Source: Flavobacteriales bacterium (GTDB taxonomy: Bacteria; Bacteroidota; Bacteroidia; CAIKAF01). Taken from it: DNA of 64,000 bases. The stretch spans positions 186,001 to 250,000 of the forward strand of contig JANWKT010000017.1 of NCBI GenBank assembly GCA_025451235.1, in the 5' to 3' direction. Shown one piece after another: positions 9,119 to 18,306 of this stretch (positions are counted from its first letter, which is position 1; each line of letters opens with the position of its first letter). The notes under the pieces are model-generated. The model saw only the letters and a list, made by a program, of their open reading frames with translations, made no database searches and had not been told where the DNA came from. Position numbers and translations under genes: made by a program.

Positions 9119-9826
9119 ATGATGATCAAGATGAAATATTTAGTTGGATTTCTGTTTTTTCTCACCTTTTCCACTGCATTGGTGGCACAAAAGGGTAAAA
9201 CCCCTAAGGTAGATAATGAATATCTCGTATATAAAAAAGCATTGGAATATGGTGACCTTACGGTGGCCCGACATTCCATCATCCAGTTAATTGTAAAGTA
9301 TCCTGCCAAACCTGAATGGAAGGACACCTTATTGTCGATTTATGGAATGATGGGAATGTATGAACAGGCGATATTGTTGGGAGAAGAAATTTTGAAAACA
9401 AAGTCGGCCGATACCAATACATTAAAAGTCGTGGCGATCAGCTACGAGAGTCTGGGTGCATTGAACAAAGCCATCGAATATTACGATAAAGTATTAGTCC
9501 TTTTGGATGATATCATCATTCGTTATAAGCTGGCTGTATGCCAATATGGGCTGCAGCGGTATGGAGAAGCGATGGCCAATGTAGAAAAGATCTTAGGTGA
9601 TAAAAGGGCCATGGATGCTAAAATCACCATTAATTATGAAAGTTCCAGCCAGCAGGTTTCGGTTATGGCAGCGGCATTGAATGCTGGAGGGATTATTTAT
9701 ACAGATAACGGGAAGCATGAAGAGGCGAAATTTTACTTTGAAAGTGCCCTAAAACTAGAGCCGAATTTTGTATTGGCCCAAAACAATTTAAAAGTGGTGA
9801 CCTCATTAATAGAAAAAGGGAAATAA
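9119..9826 (+). CDS. Exported tetratricopeptide-repeat protein
   Basis: A protein of 231-235 residues with a signal peptide (MKYLVGFLFFLTFSTALVAQ). Two ATGs at 9119 and 9131 are possible; the second is closest to the signal peptide. Three to four TPR-like units are visible, including EQAILLGEEIL, NKAIEYYDKVL and a C-terminal HEEAKFYFESALKLEPNFVLAQNNL, the canonical TPR pattern. It probably scaffolds protein interactions in the periplasm. Its stop codon overlaps the thioesterase start (TAATG). Confidence 0.75.
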   Translation: MMIKMKYLVGFLFFLTFSTALVAQKGKTPKVDNEYLVYKKALEYGDLTVARHSIIQLIVKYPAKPEWKDTLLSIYGMMGMYEQAILLGEEILKTKSADTNTLKVVAISYESLGALNKAIEYYDKVLVLLDDIIIRYKLAVCQYGLQRYGEAMANVEKILGDKRAMDAKITINYESSSQQVSVMAAALNAGGIIYTDNGKHEEAKFYFESALKLEPNFVLAQNNLKVVTSLIEKGK

Positions 9827-10344
9827 TGAATATGATGAAAGGAAAACCTGCCAAGGACAGCGCAGCGATCAGCACCGAAATTGTTTTACCCAATGATACC
9901 AATACCCTAGGCAATTTAATGGGTGGTAGGCTTTTACATTGGATGGACATTACCGCTGCCGTAGCATGTCAGCGTCATTGTGGTAGGATAGTGGTAACTG
10001 CTTCGGTAAATAATGTATCGTTTGGACAACCGATTAAATTGGGCAATGTAGTTACATTGCAATCAAAGGTTTCCAGGGCATTTACCACCTCGATGGAGGT
10101 ATTTATTGAAGTTTGGGTGGAAGACCCTTTTTCAGGAGAAAAAGTAAAATGTAATGAAGCCATTTATACCTTCGTAGCGGTCGACCAGATGGGGAACCCC
10201 ATTTATGTCCCCCCCCTGATCCCTGAGTCGGAGGAAGAAAAAAAGAGGTATGATGGTGCTTTGCGTCGCCGCCAGCTAAGCCTTATCCTGGCTGGGAAAA
10301 TGAAGCCTGAAGAGGCAACTGAGCTGAAAGCACTCTTTATATAA
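9826..10344 (+). CDS. Acyl-CoA thioesterase, hotdog fold (YciA/BACH type)
   Basis: A 172-residue cytoplasmic thioesterase hydrolysing acyl-CoA. Hotdog signature: ND TNTLGNLMGGRLLHWMD with the catalytic Asn/Asp region, followed by ASVNNVSFGQPIKLGNVVTL and the C-terminal CNEAIYTFVAVD. Substrate chain length cannot be read from sequence. It is translationally coupled to the upstream TPR gene by a one-base overlap. Confidence 0.88.
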   Translation: MNMMKGKPAKDSAAISTEIVLPNDTNTLGNLMGGRLLHWMDITAAVACQRHCGRIVVTASVNNVSFGQPIKLGNVVTLQSKVSRAFTTSMEVFIEVWVEDPFSGEKVKCNEAIYTFVAVDQMGNPIYVPPLIPESEEEKKRYDGALRRRQLSLILAGKMKPEEATELKALFI

Positions 10345-10456
10345 AAGCTATCAACAAGCCTTATGGTATAATTTTTGTTAAATACCAGGGGTAGGTGCCA
10401 ATGTATTAATTACTTTTGCACAAAATTAATTTGTCGGGCCCTTTAAGCCAAGTTGC

Positions 10457-10936
10457 ATGATTCGATTAGTCTTATTTGTTTTTTGGAGTTTTTTCACGTT
10501 TGTTGGAGTTAACCAAAACCTATTAGCACAGTCAAGCCAAATAAAGTCACAAACTTTTAATGCGGATGATATCATTGGTATATGGACGAATTCAGACAAT
10601 ATCATGAAAGTGAAGATTGAAAAAATAGGATCACATTATTTTGGAAAACTCATCTGGTTGGAAAAACCTAATGAGCCCGATGGATCTCCTAAATTGGATA
10701 AATTCAACCCCGATCCAACACTCCGGAAGGTCCCTTTTATTGGCTTACGTGTGATGAAAGACATTAAATACAGAGGAGATGGTGTTTGGGGAGGTGGGAC
10801 CTTGTATGACCCGGAGAAAGGGAAAACGTATGGTTGTAGGATCACTATGGTGAATAGTGACGTAGCGAATATTAGAGGATATGTAGGTGTATCTCTATTG
10901 GGAAAAACCGAAAAGTTTTCTAGAGTCAGTAAATAA
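10457..10936 (+). CDS. DUF2147 family exported protein
   Basis: A 159-residue exported protein with an N-terminal signal peptide (to about residue 25) and one DUF2147 domain: DIIGIWTNSDN, GSHYFGKLIWLEKPNEPDG, a LGLxxMKD-like segment (IGLRVMKDIKY), GGTLYDPEKGKTYGC and RGYVGVSLLGKTEKFSRV. This beta-rich domain is common in Bacteroidota and Proteobacteria; its function is unknown. Confidence 0.82.
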   Translation: MIRLVLFVFWSFFTFVGVNQNLLAQSSQIKSQTFNADDIIGIWTNSDNIMKVKIEKIGSHYFGKLIWLEKPNEPDGSPKLDKFNPDPTLRKVPFIGLRVMKDIKYRGDGVWGGGTLYDPEKGKTYGCRITMVNSDVANIRGYVGVSLLGKTEKFSRVSK

Positions 10937-10970
10937 TATAATTTTGTATCTTTAGTTTAGATTTAGAGAA

Positions 10971-12017
10971 TTGAGCCCGAAGCGGAAAAAGAAAATATTA
11001 TTCATCATTGGATCGCCTAACCAGACGACCCAAATGCATCAAATCTACCTCCAGATGAGGAATGAATTCGATTGCTATTTTACACAGTTATTTCCTGCCG
11101 ACTGGATCATGTACACGACCCTGAAATTAGGAACTCTGGAGCATACCATCATTTCTGGGCGCTTCAAACAAATGGGTGAAAAGTTTGTTAAAGACCATGG
11201 CCTTCAATACGATTATGGGGGTGAAAGTTTAGGCCATAAATACGACCTTATTTTCCTTTGTACGGATATGTCATTTCCGAAGATCTGTAAAGAAACCAAG
11301 ACCATTTGGGTGCAAGAGGGCATGACTGATCCCATCAATACCTGGGCAAAATTCATTAAAAAAATGAAAATGCCGGCTTATATGGCCTTTAAAACCTCTT
11401 TAAATGGAAGTTCTAACCGGGCCGACATCTATTGTGCTGCTAGCCAGGGGTATAAGGACTATTTCGCCAATATGGGCACTGAAAGTGAACGAATTGTGGT
11501 TACCGGCATGCCGAATTATGACAATGCCTCAGAATTTTTGATCAACGATTTTCCTCATAGAGACTATGTACTGGTTTGCACATCAGATATCAGAGAACAA
11601 AAAGTAAGTGAAGATAGGATCGGGTTTATCAAGAAATGTGTGGAAATCGCCGATGGAAAGCCACTTTGCTTTAAATTACATCCGAACGAGATTTGGGATA
11701 GAGCTTATAATGAGATCATCCAGAATACTCCAGAAGGAACTTTGGTATTTCAGGATGAAAATACCAACCATATGATCGCTAATTGTAGAGAACTGATCAC
11801 CCAATATTCGACCGTGGTTTATATCGGAATTGCGTTGGGTAAACCGGTACACTCTTATTTTAATATTGAAGTACTTAAAAAGCAATTACCTATTCAAAAT
11901 AAAGGCACATCTGCCTATAACATTGCCGCCCTGGCCAGTGAGTTTATAGACTTTAACGGGGACGGAAAGAAATTTCTTAAGCAATACGTACCGGAGCATA
12001 GTTTACAAACGGTTTAG
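10971..12017 (+). CDS. Glycosyltransferase-like (GT-B fold) surface polysaccharide protein
   Basis: A 348-residue cytoplasmic protein with a TTG start; an in-frame stop at 10953 and no ATG before the KKKILFIIGSP strand leave TTG as the only good choice. The N-terminal Rossmann-like strand, a central ADIYCAASQGYKDYFANMG...RIVVTGMPNYD segment, and a C-terminal CFKLHPNE...ITQYSTVVYIGIALGKPV resemble the GT-B fold of UDP-GlcNAc 2-epimerase and CDP-glycerol glycerophosphotransferase relatives (KLHP and a Ser/Thr-rich donor loop). It is encoded 8 bp upstream of the SpsF-type cytidylyltransferase, suggesting both act in surface sugar assembly. Confidence 0.65.
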   Translation: MSPKRKKKILFIIGSPNQTTQMHQIYLQMRNEFDCYFTQLFPADWIMYTTLKLGTLEHTIISGRFKQMGEKFVKDHGLQYDYGGESLGHKYDLIFLCTDMSFPKICKETKTIWVQEGMTDPINTWAKFIKKMKMPAYMAFKTSLNGSSNRADIYCAASQGYKDYFANMGTESERIVVTGMPNYDNASEFLINDFPHRDYVLVCTSDIREQKVSEDRIGFIKKCVEIADGKPLCFKLHPNEIWDRAYNEIIQNTPEGTLVFQDENTNHMIANCRELITQYSTVVYIGIALGKPVHSYFNIEVLKKQLPIQNKGTSAYNIAALASEFIDFNGDGKKFLKQYVPEHSLQTV

Positions 12018-12025
12018 GCCATTCC

Positions 12026-12823
12026 ATGAAAATCATTACTGTTATACAGGCAAGGAGAGGATCTTCCAGGTTGCCGGATAAGGTCTTGAAGGAAGTACAA
12101 GGAACCCCTTTATTACTTAAAATGATAGAAAGGGTTCAAACGTCTCAGCTGAAAGGCCAGATAGTGGTTGCTACGACCCTTGAGGAAACCGATGATGCCA
12201 TTGCCCAATTATGTGATTTGAATCAAATACAAAGCTTCCGAGGCCATTCTACTGACTTGTTAGACCGCCATTACCAAGCGGCTATTCAATATGGGGCCGA
12301 GGCGGTGGTAAAGATCCCCAGTGATTGCCCATTGATAGACGCTGAGATCATCGACCAGGTATTGCAGTATTTTATTAGTCATTCTGCTGAGTTCGATTAT
12401 GTTAGCAATCTTCATCCCGCCACCTGGCCAGATGGAAATGATGTGGAGGTCATGCATATGGCCACTCTCGAAAAGGCCTGGAAAGAGGCTTCTAAGGATT
12501 TTGAACGAGAACATACCACCCCATACATTTGGGAAAACCCAGGGAAATTCAAGATCGGGTCGGTACTTTGGGATGCAGGGAAGGATTATAGCACTTCACA
12601 TCGATGGACCTTGGATTATCCAGAAGATTTCGAGCTCATCAAAAAAGTATACGAGGAGCTATATCCTCAAAATCCCCAATTCAAATTGGAGGATATTCTG
12701 CATTTGCTTCAACAAAAGCCAGACATTGCAGACATTAATAAAACCCATGCAGGAGAGTATTGGTATAAGAACCACCTGGATCATCTGAAGCATATAGATG
12801 AAAAGTGGAAGAAGAATTCCTAG
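12026..12823 (+). CDS. SpsF-type cytidylyltransferase (acylneuraminate cytidylyltransferase family)
   Basis: A 265-residue nucleotidyltransferase that probably activates a sugar acid or other surface sugar with CTP. Signature: VIQARRGSSRLPDKVL at the N-terminus, VKIPSDCPLIDAEIIDQVL, and DVEVMHMATLEKAW near the middle, all typical of SpsF/NeuA-like proteins. Residues 190-205 (TSHRWTLDYPEDFELI) match the conserved C-terminal motif. Likely in an operon with the GT-B-like gene upstream. The sugar substrate is unknown. Confidence 0.85.
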   Translation: MKIITVIQARRGSSRLPDKVLKEVQGTPLLLKMIERVQTSQLKGQIVVATTLEETDDAIAQLCDLNQIQSFRGHSTDLLDRHYQAAIQYGAEAVVKIPSDCPLIDAEIIDQVLQYFISHSAEFDYVSNLHPATWPDGNDVEVMHMATLEKAWKEASKDFEREHTTPYIWENPGKFKIGSVLWDAGKDYSTSHRWTLDYPEDFELIKKVYEELYPQNPQFKLEDILHLLQQKPDIADINKTHAGEYWYKNHLDHLKHIDEKWKKNS

Positions 12824-12860
12824 TGCCTGTTTTAATAAGGAGAATAATCAGAAGTAAAAA

Positions 12861-12892
12861 GAAAAGGCCGGAATTTTATTCCAGCCTTTTCA
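12861..12892. terminator. Bidirectional intrinsic terminator
   Basis: Hairpin AAAGGCcGGAAT/ATTCCaGCCTTT with A-rich left and T-rich right flanks, located between the converging cytidylyltransferase (+) and lipoprotein (-) genes. Confidence 0.7.
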
Positions 12893-12915
12893 AAAAATGA
12901 CTATGCAGATACTAA

Positions 12916-13416
12916 TTAGTCTTGCTTATCAATTCTTATAAGATTCTCATAACGAAGTTTGGTTCCAGCCTCATCACCATCTAATTGTACCAAACAGAAA
13001 GTATTATCAATTAACGACAGGATGGTGCCTAATTTTTTACCAAATTGAACCCTGTCTGATACCTGAAACCCTTTCACATTTGTTTTTTCTCCTTCGGCCT
13101 TTTTAAGACCCCATACATCACCGGTAACTTTTACATAATTACCACCCCAGGTAATCATTACTTCCAGGTTTTTTACAAACTCTCCACCTGGAGTTGCTTT
13201 CAGCAAGTTTTCAATGGCAACATCCAATGCGCCGGCTTGTTTTTTCTTTTGTCTTCCAATCGCTTTAATACTTCTAGATAGCTCAACATATTCAGTACTC
13301 CCATCCGTGGTAACAGAGCGATTTGAAATAACCGTAAAATCTCCCAGCTTGGTCCAGCAACTGGAGAGGGAAGTAATTAAAAAAGTAATGCAGATTAGTT
13401 TAATAATCGATTTCAT
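12916..13416 (-). CDS. Putative lipoprotein of unknown function
   Basis: A 166-residue protein with a clear lipoprotein signal peptide (lipobox LSSC, Cys at about 20). The mature part begins TKLGDFTVISNRSV, a segment often found in small lipoproteins that sense or shape the envelope, and continues with a mixed alpha/beta region ending in a possible SH3-like barrel (VQFGKKLGTILSLIDNTFCLVQLDGDEAGTKLRYENL). No catalytic motif. It converges on the cytidylyltransferase gene. Confidence 0.6.
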   Translation of the reverse strand: MKSIIKLICITFLITSLSSCWTKLGDFTVISNRSVTTDGSTEYVELSRSIKAIGRQKKKQAGALDVAIENLLKATPGGEFVKNLEVMITWGGNYVKVTGDVWGLKKAEGEKTNVKGFQVSDRVQFGKKLGTILSLIDNTFCLVQLDGDEAGTKLRYENLIRIDKQD

Positions 13417-13817
13417 AATTGTTGTGTTTTTAAGTTTGTATAATGGTTTAAATGCGTTGCAACAGCCCCAAAATTAGGACAAGAATTTACGTTCCAAATT
13501 TCGGGGGTGGTCAACCACACCAAAAAAAAACGAAAAAAAATGTGGCCCATGTTCGGTTTTACTATCTATTGACTACCAGTTGTTTGATTATAAAAATGGG
13601 CCATGTTTTTCCATCAAAAAACGCTCCTTTTTCAAATAAACCTCAGGTAAGGGATATAAAAAGGAAAGTGCTGATAAAGAGCAATTTAACCTAGCCTCTA
13701 AAAAATGCATTCCGTAAGGACTTCTGAAGGCCTTGGTACCGCCCATTTGCATCAAGTTTAGGTCATTTCCGAAACTGGGCTGCTTAAAATCGTATTTTTG
13801 AAAAAATTTTCTTTCAG
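13417..13817. other. Intergenic region between divergent genes
   Basis: About 400 bp between the lipoprotein (-) and the transketolase subunit (+). It should hold both promoters. It contains several short A/T tracts and no ORF with coding character, RNA gene or clear repeat. Confidence 0.5.
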
Positions 13818-14675
13818 ATGACATCAGATCGCATTCAAATCCTTCAATCGCAAGCCATCAAGGTTCGTGAACATATTATTCGCATGAGTACTGATGGAGG
13901 CTGTTTCATTGGAGCATCCCTTTCCTGTACTGATCTCTTCGTGTTTTTATATAATGAGTTCCTGAATGTAAATCCCCAAAACTTAAATGACCCTAACAGG
14001 GATTATCTATTGCTTTCGAAAGGACATGATGTTCCAGCCCTGTACGGAGTTTTTGCTGAATTGGGATGGATGGAAAAAGATCGGCTCAAAAATCATTTAA
14101 AAAGCAATGATCATATCTATTGGCACCCCAATAGAAATATTCCTGGAATAGAATTCTATTCGGGTTCATTAGGGCATTTACCCTCCGTGGCGGTGGGAAT
14201 TGCCATGGATATAAAAATCCGCAATGGCAAGAATAAAGTGGTGGTGGTTACAGGCGATGGTGAATTGAATGAGGGATCGGTTTGGGAATCTGTTTTAATA
14301 GCACAGGCTTATAAATTAGACAATCTCATTTTTTTGGTGGATAGAAATCAATTTCAGGCCAATATACGAACAGAAGATCTGCTGCCTTTGGAGCCCTTAC
14401 AAGATAAATTCAAAGCATTTGGTTGTGCCGTTCGACGTATCAACGGGCATGATTTTACTGAACTCGAAAAAGCTTTTTCATCTTTTCCAATTGAAGCAGG
14501 TAGGCCCAATGTAATTATTGCAGATACCATTCGCGGGAAAGGGCTACCAAGTATTGCGGAAAGAGCAGATAGATGGTTTTGTAATTTTACCCATGAGGAA
14601 GTGGAGAACCTCATCAAGGAATTACATGGAGAAGCAGACGCTACCTTAACTTCAGAAACCCTAACAGTAAGGTAG
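13818..14675 (+). CDS. Transketolase N-terminal subunit
   Basis: A 285-residue thiamine-diphosphate-binding half of a split transketolase. The ThDP site is visible as GDGELNEGSVWESVLIA...NLIFLVDRNQFQ, and the N-terminal part has LSKGHDVPALYGVFAELGW and GSLGHLPSVAVGIAMDIK, as in the family. Split transketolases need a C-terminal subunit for activity; the next gene is instead a DinB protein and no C-terminal half was found in the window. The protein may partner with a subunit encoded elsewhere, or act in a specialised C2/C3 transfer for surface sugars. Confidence 0.88.
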   Translation: MTSDRIQILQSQAIKVREHIIRMSTDGGCFIGASLSCTDLFVFLYNEFLNVNPQNLNDPNRDYLLLSKGHDVPALYGVFAELGWMEKDRLKNHLKSNDHIYWHPNRNIPGIEFYSGSLGHLPSVAVGIAMDIKIRNGKNKVVVVTGDGELNEGSVWESVLIAQAYKLDNLIFLVDRNQFQANIRTEDLLPLEPLQDKFKAFGCAVRRINGHDFTELEKAFSSFPIEAGRPNVIIADTIRGKGLPSIAERADRWFCNFTHEEVENLIKELHGEADATLTSETLTVR

Positions 14676-14676
14676 G

Positions 14677-15219
14677 ATGAACAAGATCTTCGAAAAAAGA
14701 TTCAACATTTTACAAGATTTGCTCAAGGAATATGAAGATGAATTAAAAAATATTTCAGACGAGGAGGCCAATCAAAAACCGGGGTCAGGTGGCTGGTCTA
14801 TTGCAGAAGTGGTCTATCATATATCGATAGCGGAAAAGGGGATCATACAATACATTCAAAAAAAATTAATAGACCCGGCAGAAAGTAAAAAGGCCGGATT
14901 AAAATCTTTTTATAAGGCAGCTTTGTTGCGCTATGCACTTCGTTCATCCCGTAAATTCAGAGCACCCAAAGTGCTGGATGAACCTAAAGGTCCTTATGAA
15001 AAAGATCAACTCTTGAAAGATTGGCAGGCCACCAGGCTACAACTTGAAGAGTTGTATAAAAAAGTACCCGATGAATATATCCGCCACCAGTTGTTCAGAC
15101 ATCCTGTAGTAGGCAAGATCAATTTAAAGCAAACGCTGGGTTTTATGGCCGATCATATGCAAAGACATTTGGATCAGATCAGAGTAATAAAAGTCATCTT
15201 ACGCCAGCCTACCGGCTAA
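14677..15219 (+). CDS. DinB superfamily protein (putative metal-dependent)
   Basis: A 180-residue four-helix-bundle protein. The three DinB metal-ligand histidines are present as VVYHISIAE (near residue 48) and MADHMQRHLDQI (near 158-162). Family members bind divalent metal and some are thiol transferases, but the substrate cannot be inferred. The start is one base after the transketolase stop, so the two are co-transcribed. The 3' end overlaps the converging gene at 15209 by 11 bp. Confidence 0.8.
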   Translation: MNKIFEKRFNILQDLLKEYEDELKNISDEEANQKPGSGGWSIAEVVYHISIAEKGIIQYIQKKLIDPAESKKAGLKSFYKAALLRYALRSSRKFRAPKVLDEPKGPYEKDQLLKDWQATRLQLEELYKKVPDEYIRHQLFRHPVVGKINLKQTLGFMADHMQRHLDQIRVIKVILRQPTG

Positions 15220-16354
15220 CCACTATCTTTTTTGTTTCAATTGCCTTTCCTTCCACAGTGATCAATATATAATATACGCCTGCAGCATAAGTAGAAACAT
15301 CCAATGTATACCGGCTGCTTACTTTCACTACGGCATGTATTTTTTTACCATTTCCATCGAAAACATCCATATTAAAACTTTCAGCAGAATTCGATACAAT
15401 GTTTACATGATCGAAACTGGGAACTGGAAAAATATCGAAAGTGGAGGTGGTCACAGCATCACTTGTAGTGGTAGGATCGGAAGAACTAACTGCAGTATCC
15501 ACGGATTCTTCCATAATTACAGGCTCAATGCTTTCTAAGGCCACCACATGGTCCCGAATGAGGGGAAGCTTCTTGATATGATCGAAATCGCATTTACAAA
15601 CATCGATGATCGGCATACTATCACGTACAACTGTTTTGGTTACTTCGGGTACAACTACTTTAGGAGTTTCAGGAGTTTTTTCAGGGATATACATCATCTC
15701 TCCCATGATATGCATTTCCTCATCCATTTTTATCTCTATGGTTTGAATGTCTTTTACAATTTTAATTTTTACTTGTTTATATTCAAACCCAACTGCGGCA
15801 ATTTCTATTTCCACTACATCCCCTACCAGGTCCTTTGGATCGATCAATACTGCCACCTTTCCATTCACATCAGTGATCAATGTTTCCGGATGATTTTTTA
15901 CACCGGATAAAATACGGATCTCTGCACTTTCAATCGGGGTGTTGGCATTTGATTTTACTACCACTGTTACTTTTTTTGAACTTACATGGTAATCCCTTAC
16001 ATCCATTTTTCCTTTTACCGGATAATCATGGGTGATCTGTGCTGTTGCTTTTTTAGTGAGGAAAGTTACACCCAACAAAGCCATGATAGGATAAATGGCC
16101 TTTCTAAAGAGCACTCCATTGATCCAGAAATATACTTTTTGTTTTTGAGTGGCTGGGGTTAGCTGCTTCACGTTGATCCTTCCACAAACTTCTCCATCTG
16201 TATTTTTTAAGGAATGGACGATCTCCTCTTTTTTCATTTTGGTAAAATCCTTTACCACTTTACTGCAAACTGCACAATGGCGGCCCTGCTCTTCAGGGGT
16301 CATGTTGTTCCATTTCTCATGGCAAGGTTTGGCAATGATGATTTTTGAATTCAT
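15209..16354 (-). CDS. Cys-motif/T9SS-sorted envelope protein (paralog 1)
   Basis: A 381-residue protein with an unusual layout. Residues 8-62 hold a cysteine domain (PCHEKWNNM...RHCAVCSKVV...EVCGRI) with four conserved Cys and a His, likely a zinc site, and no signal peptide in front of it. One hydrophobic helix (about 85-105) is followed by a carboxypeptidase-regulatory-like beta domain (about 125-215), a variable linker and a T9SS-like C-terminal domain (DIFPVPSFDHVNIVSN...AAGVYYILITVEGKAIETKKIVV). It is separated by one base from its tandem paralog upstream. The Cys domain probably stays in the cytoplasm; how such a protein is sorted is unclear. Confidence 0.72.
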   Translation of the reverse strand: MNSKIIIAKPCHEKWNNMTPEEQGRHCAVCSKVVKDFTKMKKEEIVHSLKNTDGEVCGRINVKQLTPATQKQKVYFWINGVLFRKAIYPIMALLGVTFLTKKATAQITHDYPVKGKMDVRDYHVSSKKVTVVVKSNANTPIESAEIRILSGVKNHPETLITDVNGKVAVLIDPKDLVGDVVEIEIAAVGFEYKQVKIKIVKDIQTIEIKMDEEMHIMGEMMYIPEKTPETPKVVVPEVTKTVVRDSMPIIDVCKCDFDHIKKLPLIRDHVVALESIEPVIMEESVDTAVSSSDPTTTSDAVTTSTFDIFPVPSFDHVNIVSNSAESFNMDVFDGNGKKIHAVVKVSSRYTLDVSTYAAGVYYILITVEGKAIETKKIVVSR

Positions 16355-16355
16355 A

Positions 16356-17477
16356 TTATCTGACTAAAATAATTTTATGCGTTTCTATGGCCTTATTATT
16401 AATAAATATTACAGCAAAATAAAGTCCGGCAGCATGCCCTTGTAGTTGTATAGATGTTCTTTGCTGCAGGTTGCTTTGTTGTAATAGTAAAACTCCCGTT
16501 TCTGTATAGATCTTTACGTCAAAATTTTCGTTCTGCTTGGTCTCAATAGTAAGGTCTCCCATGGTAGGATTAGGAAATGAAACAAAAGACAAGGCCGCTG
16601 GATCCTGATGAAGGAAAGGGTTCCATGAAATTTCGCTGGTGGGTATTTCGTTGGTTAAACTGATCTCCTGCAGAGTTAATGCAGCTATTGCAGGATCTGT
16701 TTTAATCAGGATTGGATTTTCTTCGGTAACATTTACCTGTTCCAAAACGCATTTCTTGGTCACGGGATCTTCTATGATCGTTACATTTTCTGGTTCGGAT
16801 ATTTTCATTTTCCCGAACAGCAGAACGTTTTCGTTGAGTTTGATCCTGATCGTTTGTCCGTTTTTAGTGAGCCTTACATCTTGGATCTCTTTTGGATTAT
16901 ATCCATCAGCGGTAACTAACATTGAAATATATAAATACCCCACACTTAATCGAACAGCTTCAATTTCCACGTTGGTACTTCCATGGGACTTAGTAATGGT
17001 ATTGCTCACTTCTGAACCGAGGATAAAAACCTGGACCACGGCGTTGTTTACCGGTTTGTCGTACTCATTGACTACTTCTACGGTGAATTTCCTATTCTCT
17101 TCAGCCTGTGGCTCATATTTGGCTCCACCATTTACCATGACCTGCCCGGGCAAGGCTTGCGACCAGGCTGATTTTTTGAAAATGGATGCCAGTCCGAAAA
17201 TGGCAAAGCAGGTATAAGCTATTTTGGGAACCAGGGTGCCCTTGATCCAGAAATAGAATTGTTGTTTTTTATTGACCGCCGTCAACTGCTTAATATTGAT
17301 CCTGCCGCAGACTTCCCTTTCAGAATCCTGAATGGTAGCAACGATCTCCTCGGTTTTCATGTTGGTAAAATCGGTTACCACCTTGCTGCAAACAGCGCAG
17401 TGGCGGCCCTTTTCATCAGGACTCATTTTATTCCAGTTCTCATGACAGGGCTTGGGAATGTAAACGTTTCCGCTCAT
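16356..17477 (-). CDS. Cys-motif/T9SS-sorted envelope protein (paralog 2)
   Basis: A 373-residue tandem paralog of the next gene with the same order: N-terminal cysteine domain (PCHENWNKM...RHCAVCSKVV...EVCGRI, residues 8-62), one transmembrane helix (about 78-98), a beta domain resembling carboxypeptidase regulatory repeats, and a C-terminal T9SS-like domain (SFPNPTMGDLTIETK...AAGLYFAVIFINNKAIETHKIILV). The N-terminal and C-terminal parts are much better conserved between the paralogs than the middle. It starts at an ATG at 17477, divergent from the gene at 17600. Confidence 0.72.
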   Translation of the reverse strand: MSGNVYIPKPCHENWNKMSPDEKGRHCAVCSKVVTDFTNMKTEEIVATIQDSEREVCGRINIKQLTAVNKKQQFYFWIKGTLVPKIAYTCFAIFGLASIFKKSAWSQALPGQVMVNGGAKYEPQAEENRKFTVEVVNEYDKPVNNAVVQVFILGSEVSNTITKSHGSTNVEIEAVRLSVGYLYISMLVTADGYNPKEIQDVRLTKNGQTIRIKLNENVLLFGKMKISEPENVTIIEDPVTKKCVLEQVNVTEENPILIKTDPAIAALTLQEISLTNEIPTSEISWNPFLHQDPAALSFVSFPNPTMGDLTIETKQNENFDVKIYTETGVLLLQQSNLQQRTSIQLQGHAAGLYFAVIFINNKAIETHKIILVR

Positions 17478-17599
17478 CTATTGGTAGTTATAGATAAGTT
17501 TACACCTGGACTTCAAAAAAGTTCAGCAAAGGCAACCTTGATGACCATTCGGCCGTAAATACCCCCTGTCTTCAATTAACCAGGCAGTTATAGATTTAT

Positions 17600-18220
17600 A
17601 TGAAACCAATCATCTTATCCATTTTTATTATATTCCCTTCTCTTATGGCTTTTTCTCAAACAACTGACTTCCCTTTTAACTATGCCATTCCTGATATAGA
17701 GGCGGATAGCCTGGTCAAAACCCTTCCCATCGCAGAAGGCTATCCTTTTGCAGGTTATGACCCTATAAAAAAGAAATGTCTGGCATTGGGGAAAAGCCCC
17801 TTCTGGAAAAACCTGGGGATATGGCATTTTAATGAAGGAAACGGACATGACGAAAGGGTATATGCTTTATTTGAATTCGATGACAAAGACAAATTAACAT
17901 CCATCCAGTTTTCTTCTACTAACCTGGCCGAAATTCACCACGATGATCGCCCCACCACCATGGAAGATTATTTTGTGGAATATGGAAATCCCATTATGAA
18001 GTACCTTCAACAATCAGGTTGGGAGAAATCCGGGAACCCTTCCTCATTTCCATTTATCCTGAAATATAAAAACCTATTGGTGACCATATCGGTGGATACA
18101 TTGTACGATGTGGCGATCAATCCTGAAGCAGATCATTTCAGCGGTTTTCATTATCATTATCCGGAAGACCATATCCCCTCAGCCAATAAATACCTCCGTT
18201 TTAAGATCAGTTTTAGCTAG
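17600..18220 (+). CDS. Secreted protein of unknown function
   Basis: A 206-residue protein with a signal peptide (MKPIILSIFIIFPSLMAFSQ). The mature part is rich in aromatic residues and His near the C-terminus (HFSGFHYHYPEDH) but no family is recognised. It precedes the ion channel homolog by 86 bp on the same strand. Confidence 0.5.
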   Translation: MKPIILSIFIIFPSLMAFSQTTDFPFNYAIPDIEADSLVKTLPIAEGYPFAGYDPIKKKCLALGKSPFWKNLGIWHFNEGNGHDERVYALFEFDDKDKLTSIQFSSTNLAEIHHDDRPTTMEDYFVEYGNPIMKYLQQSGWEKSGNPSSFPFILKYKNLLVTISVDTLYDVAINPEADHFSGFHYHYPEDHIPSANKYLRFKISFS

Positions 18221-18306
18221 ATAAATGGAGGATCTGCTCCCTCCTAGCCGTTTGTAGCCTGGCTGGCAAAGAAAAAAATCATAGTTTTGCGATTGCTACC
18301 AGCGAT

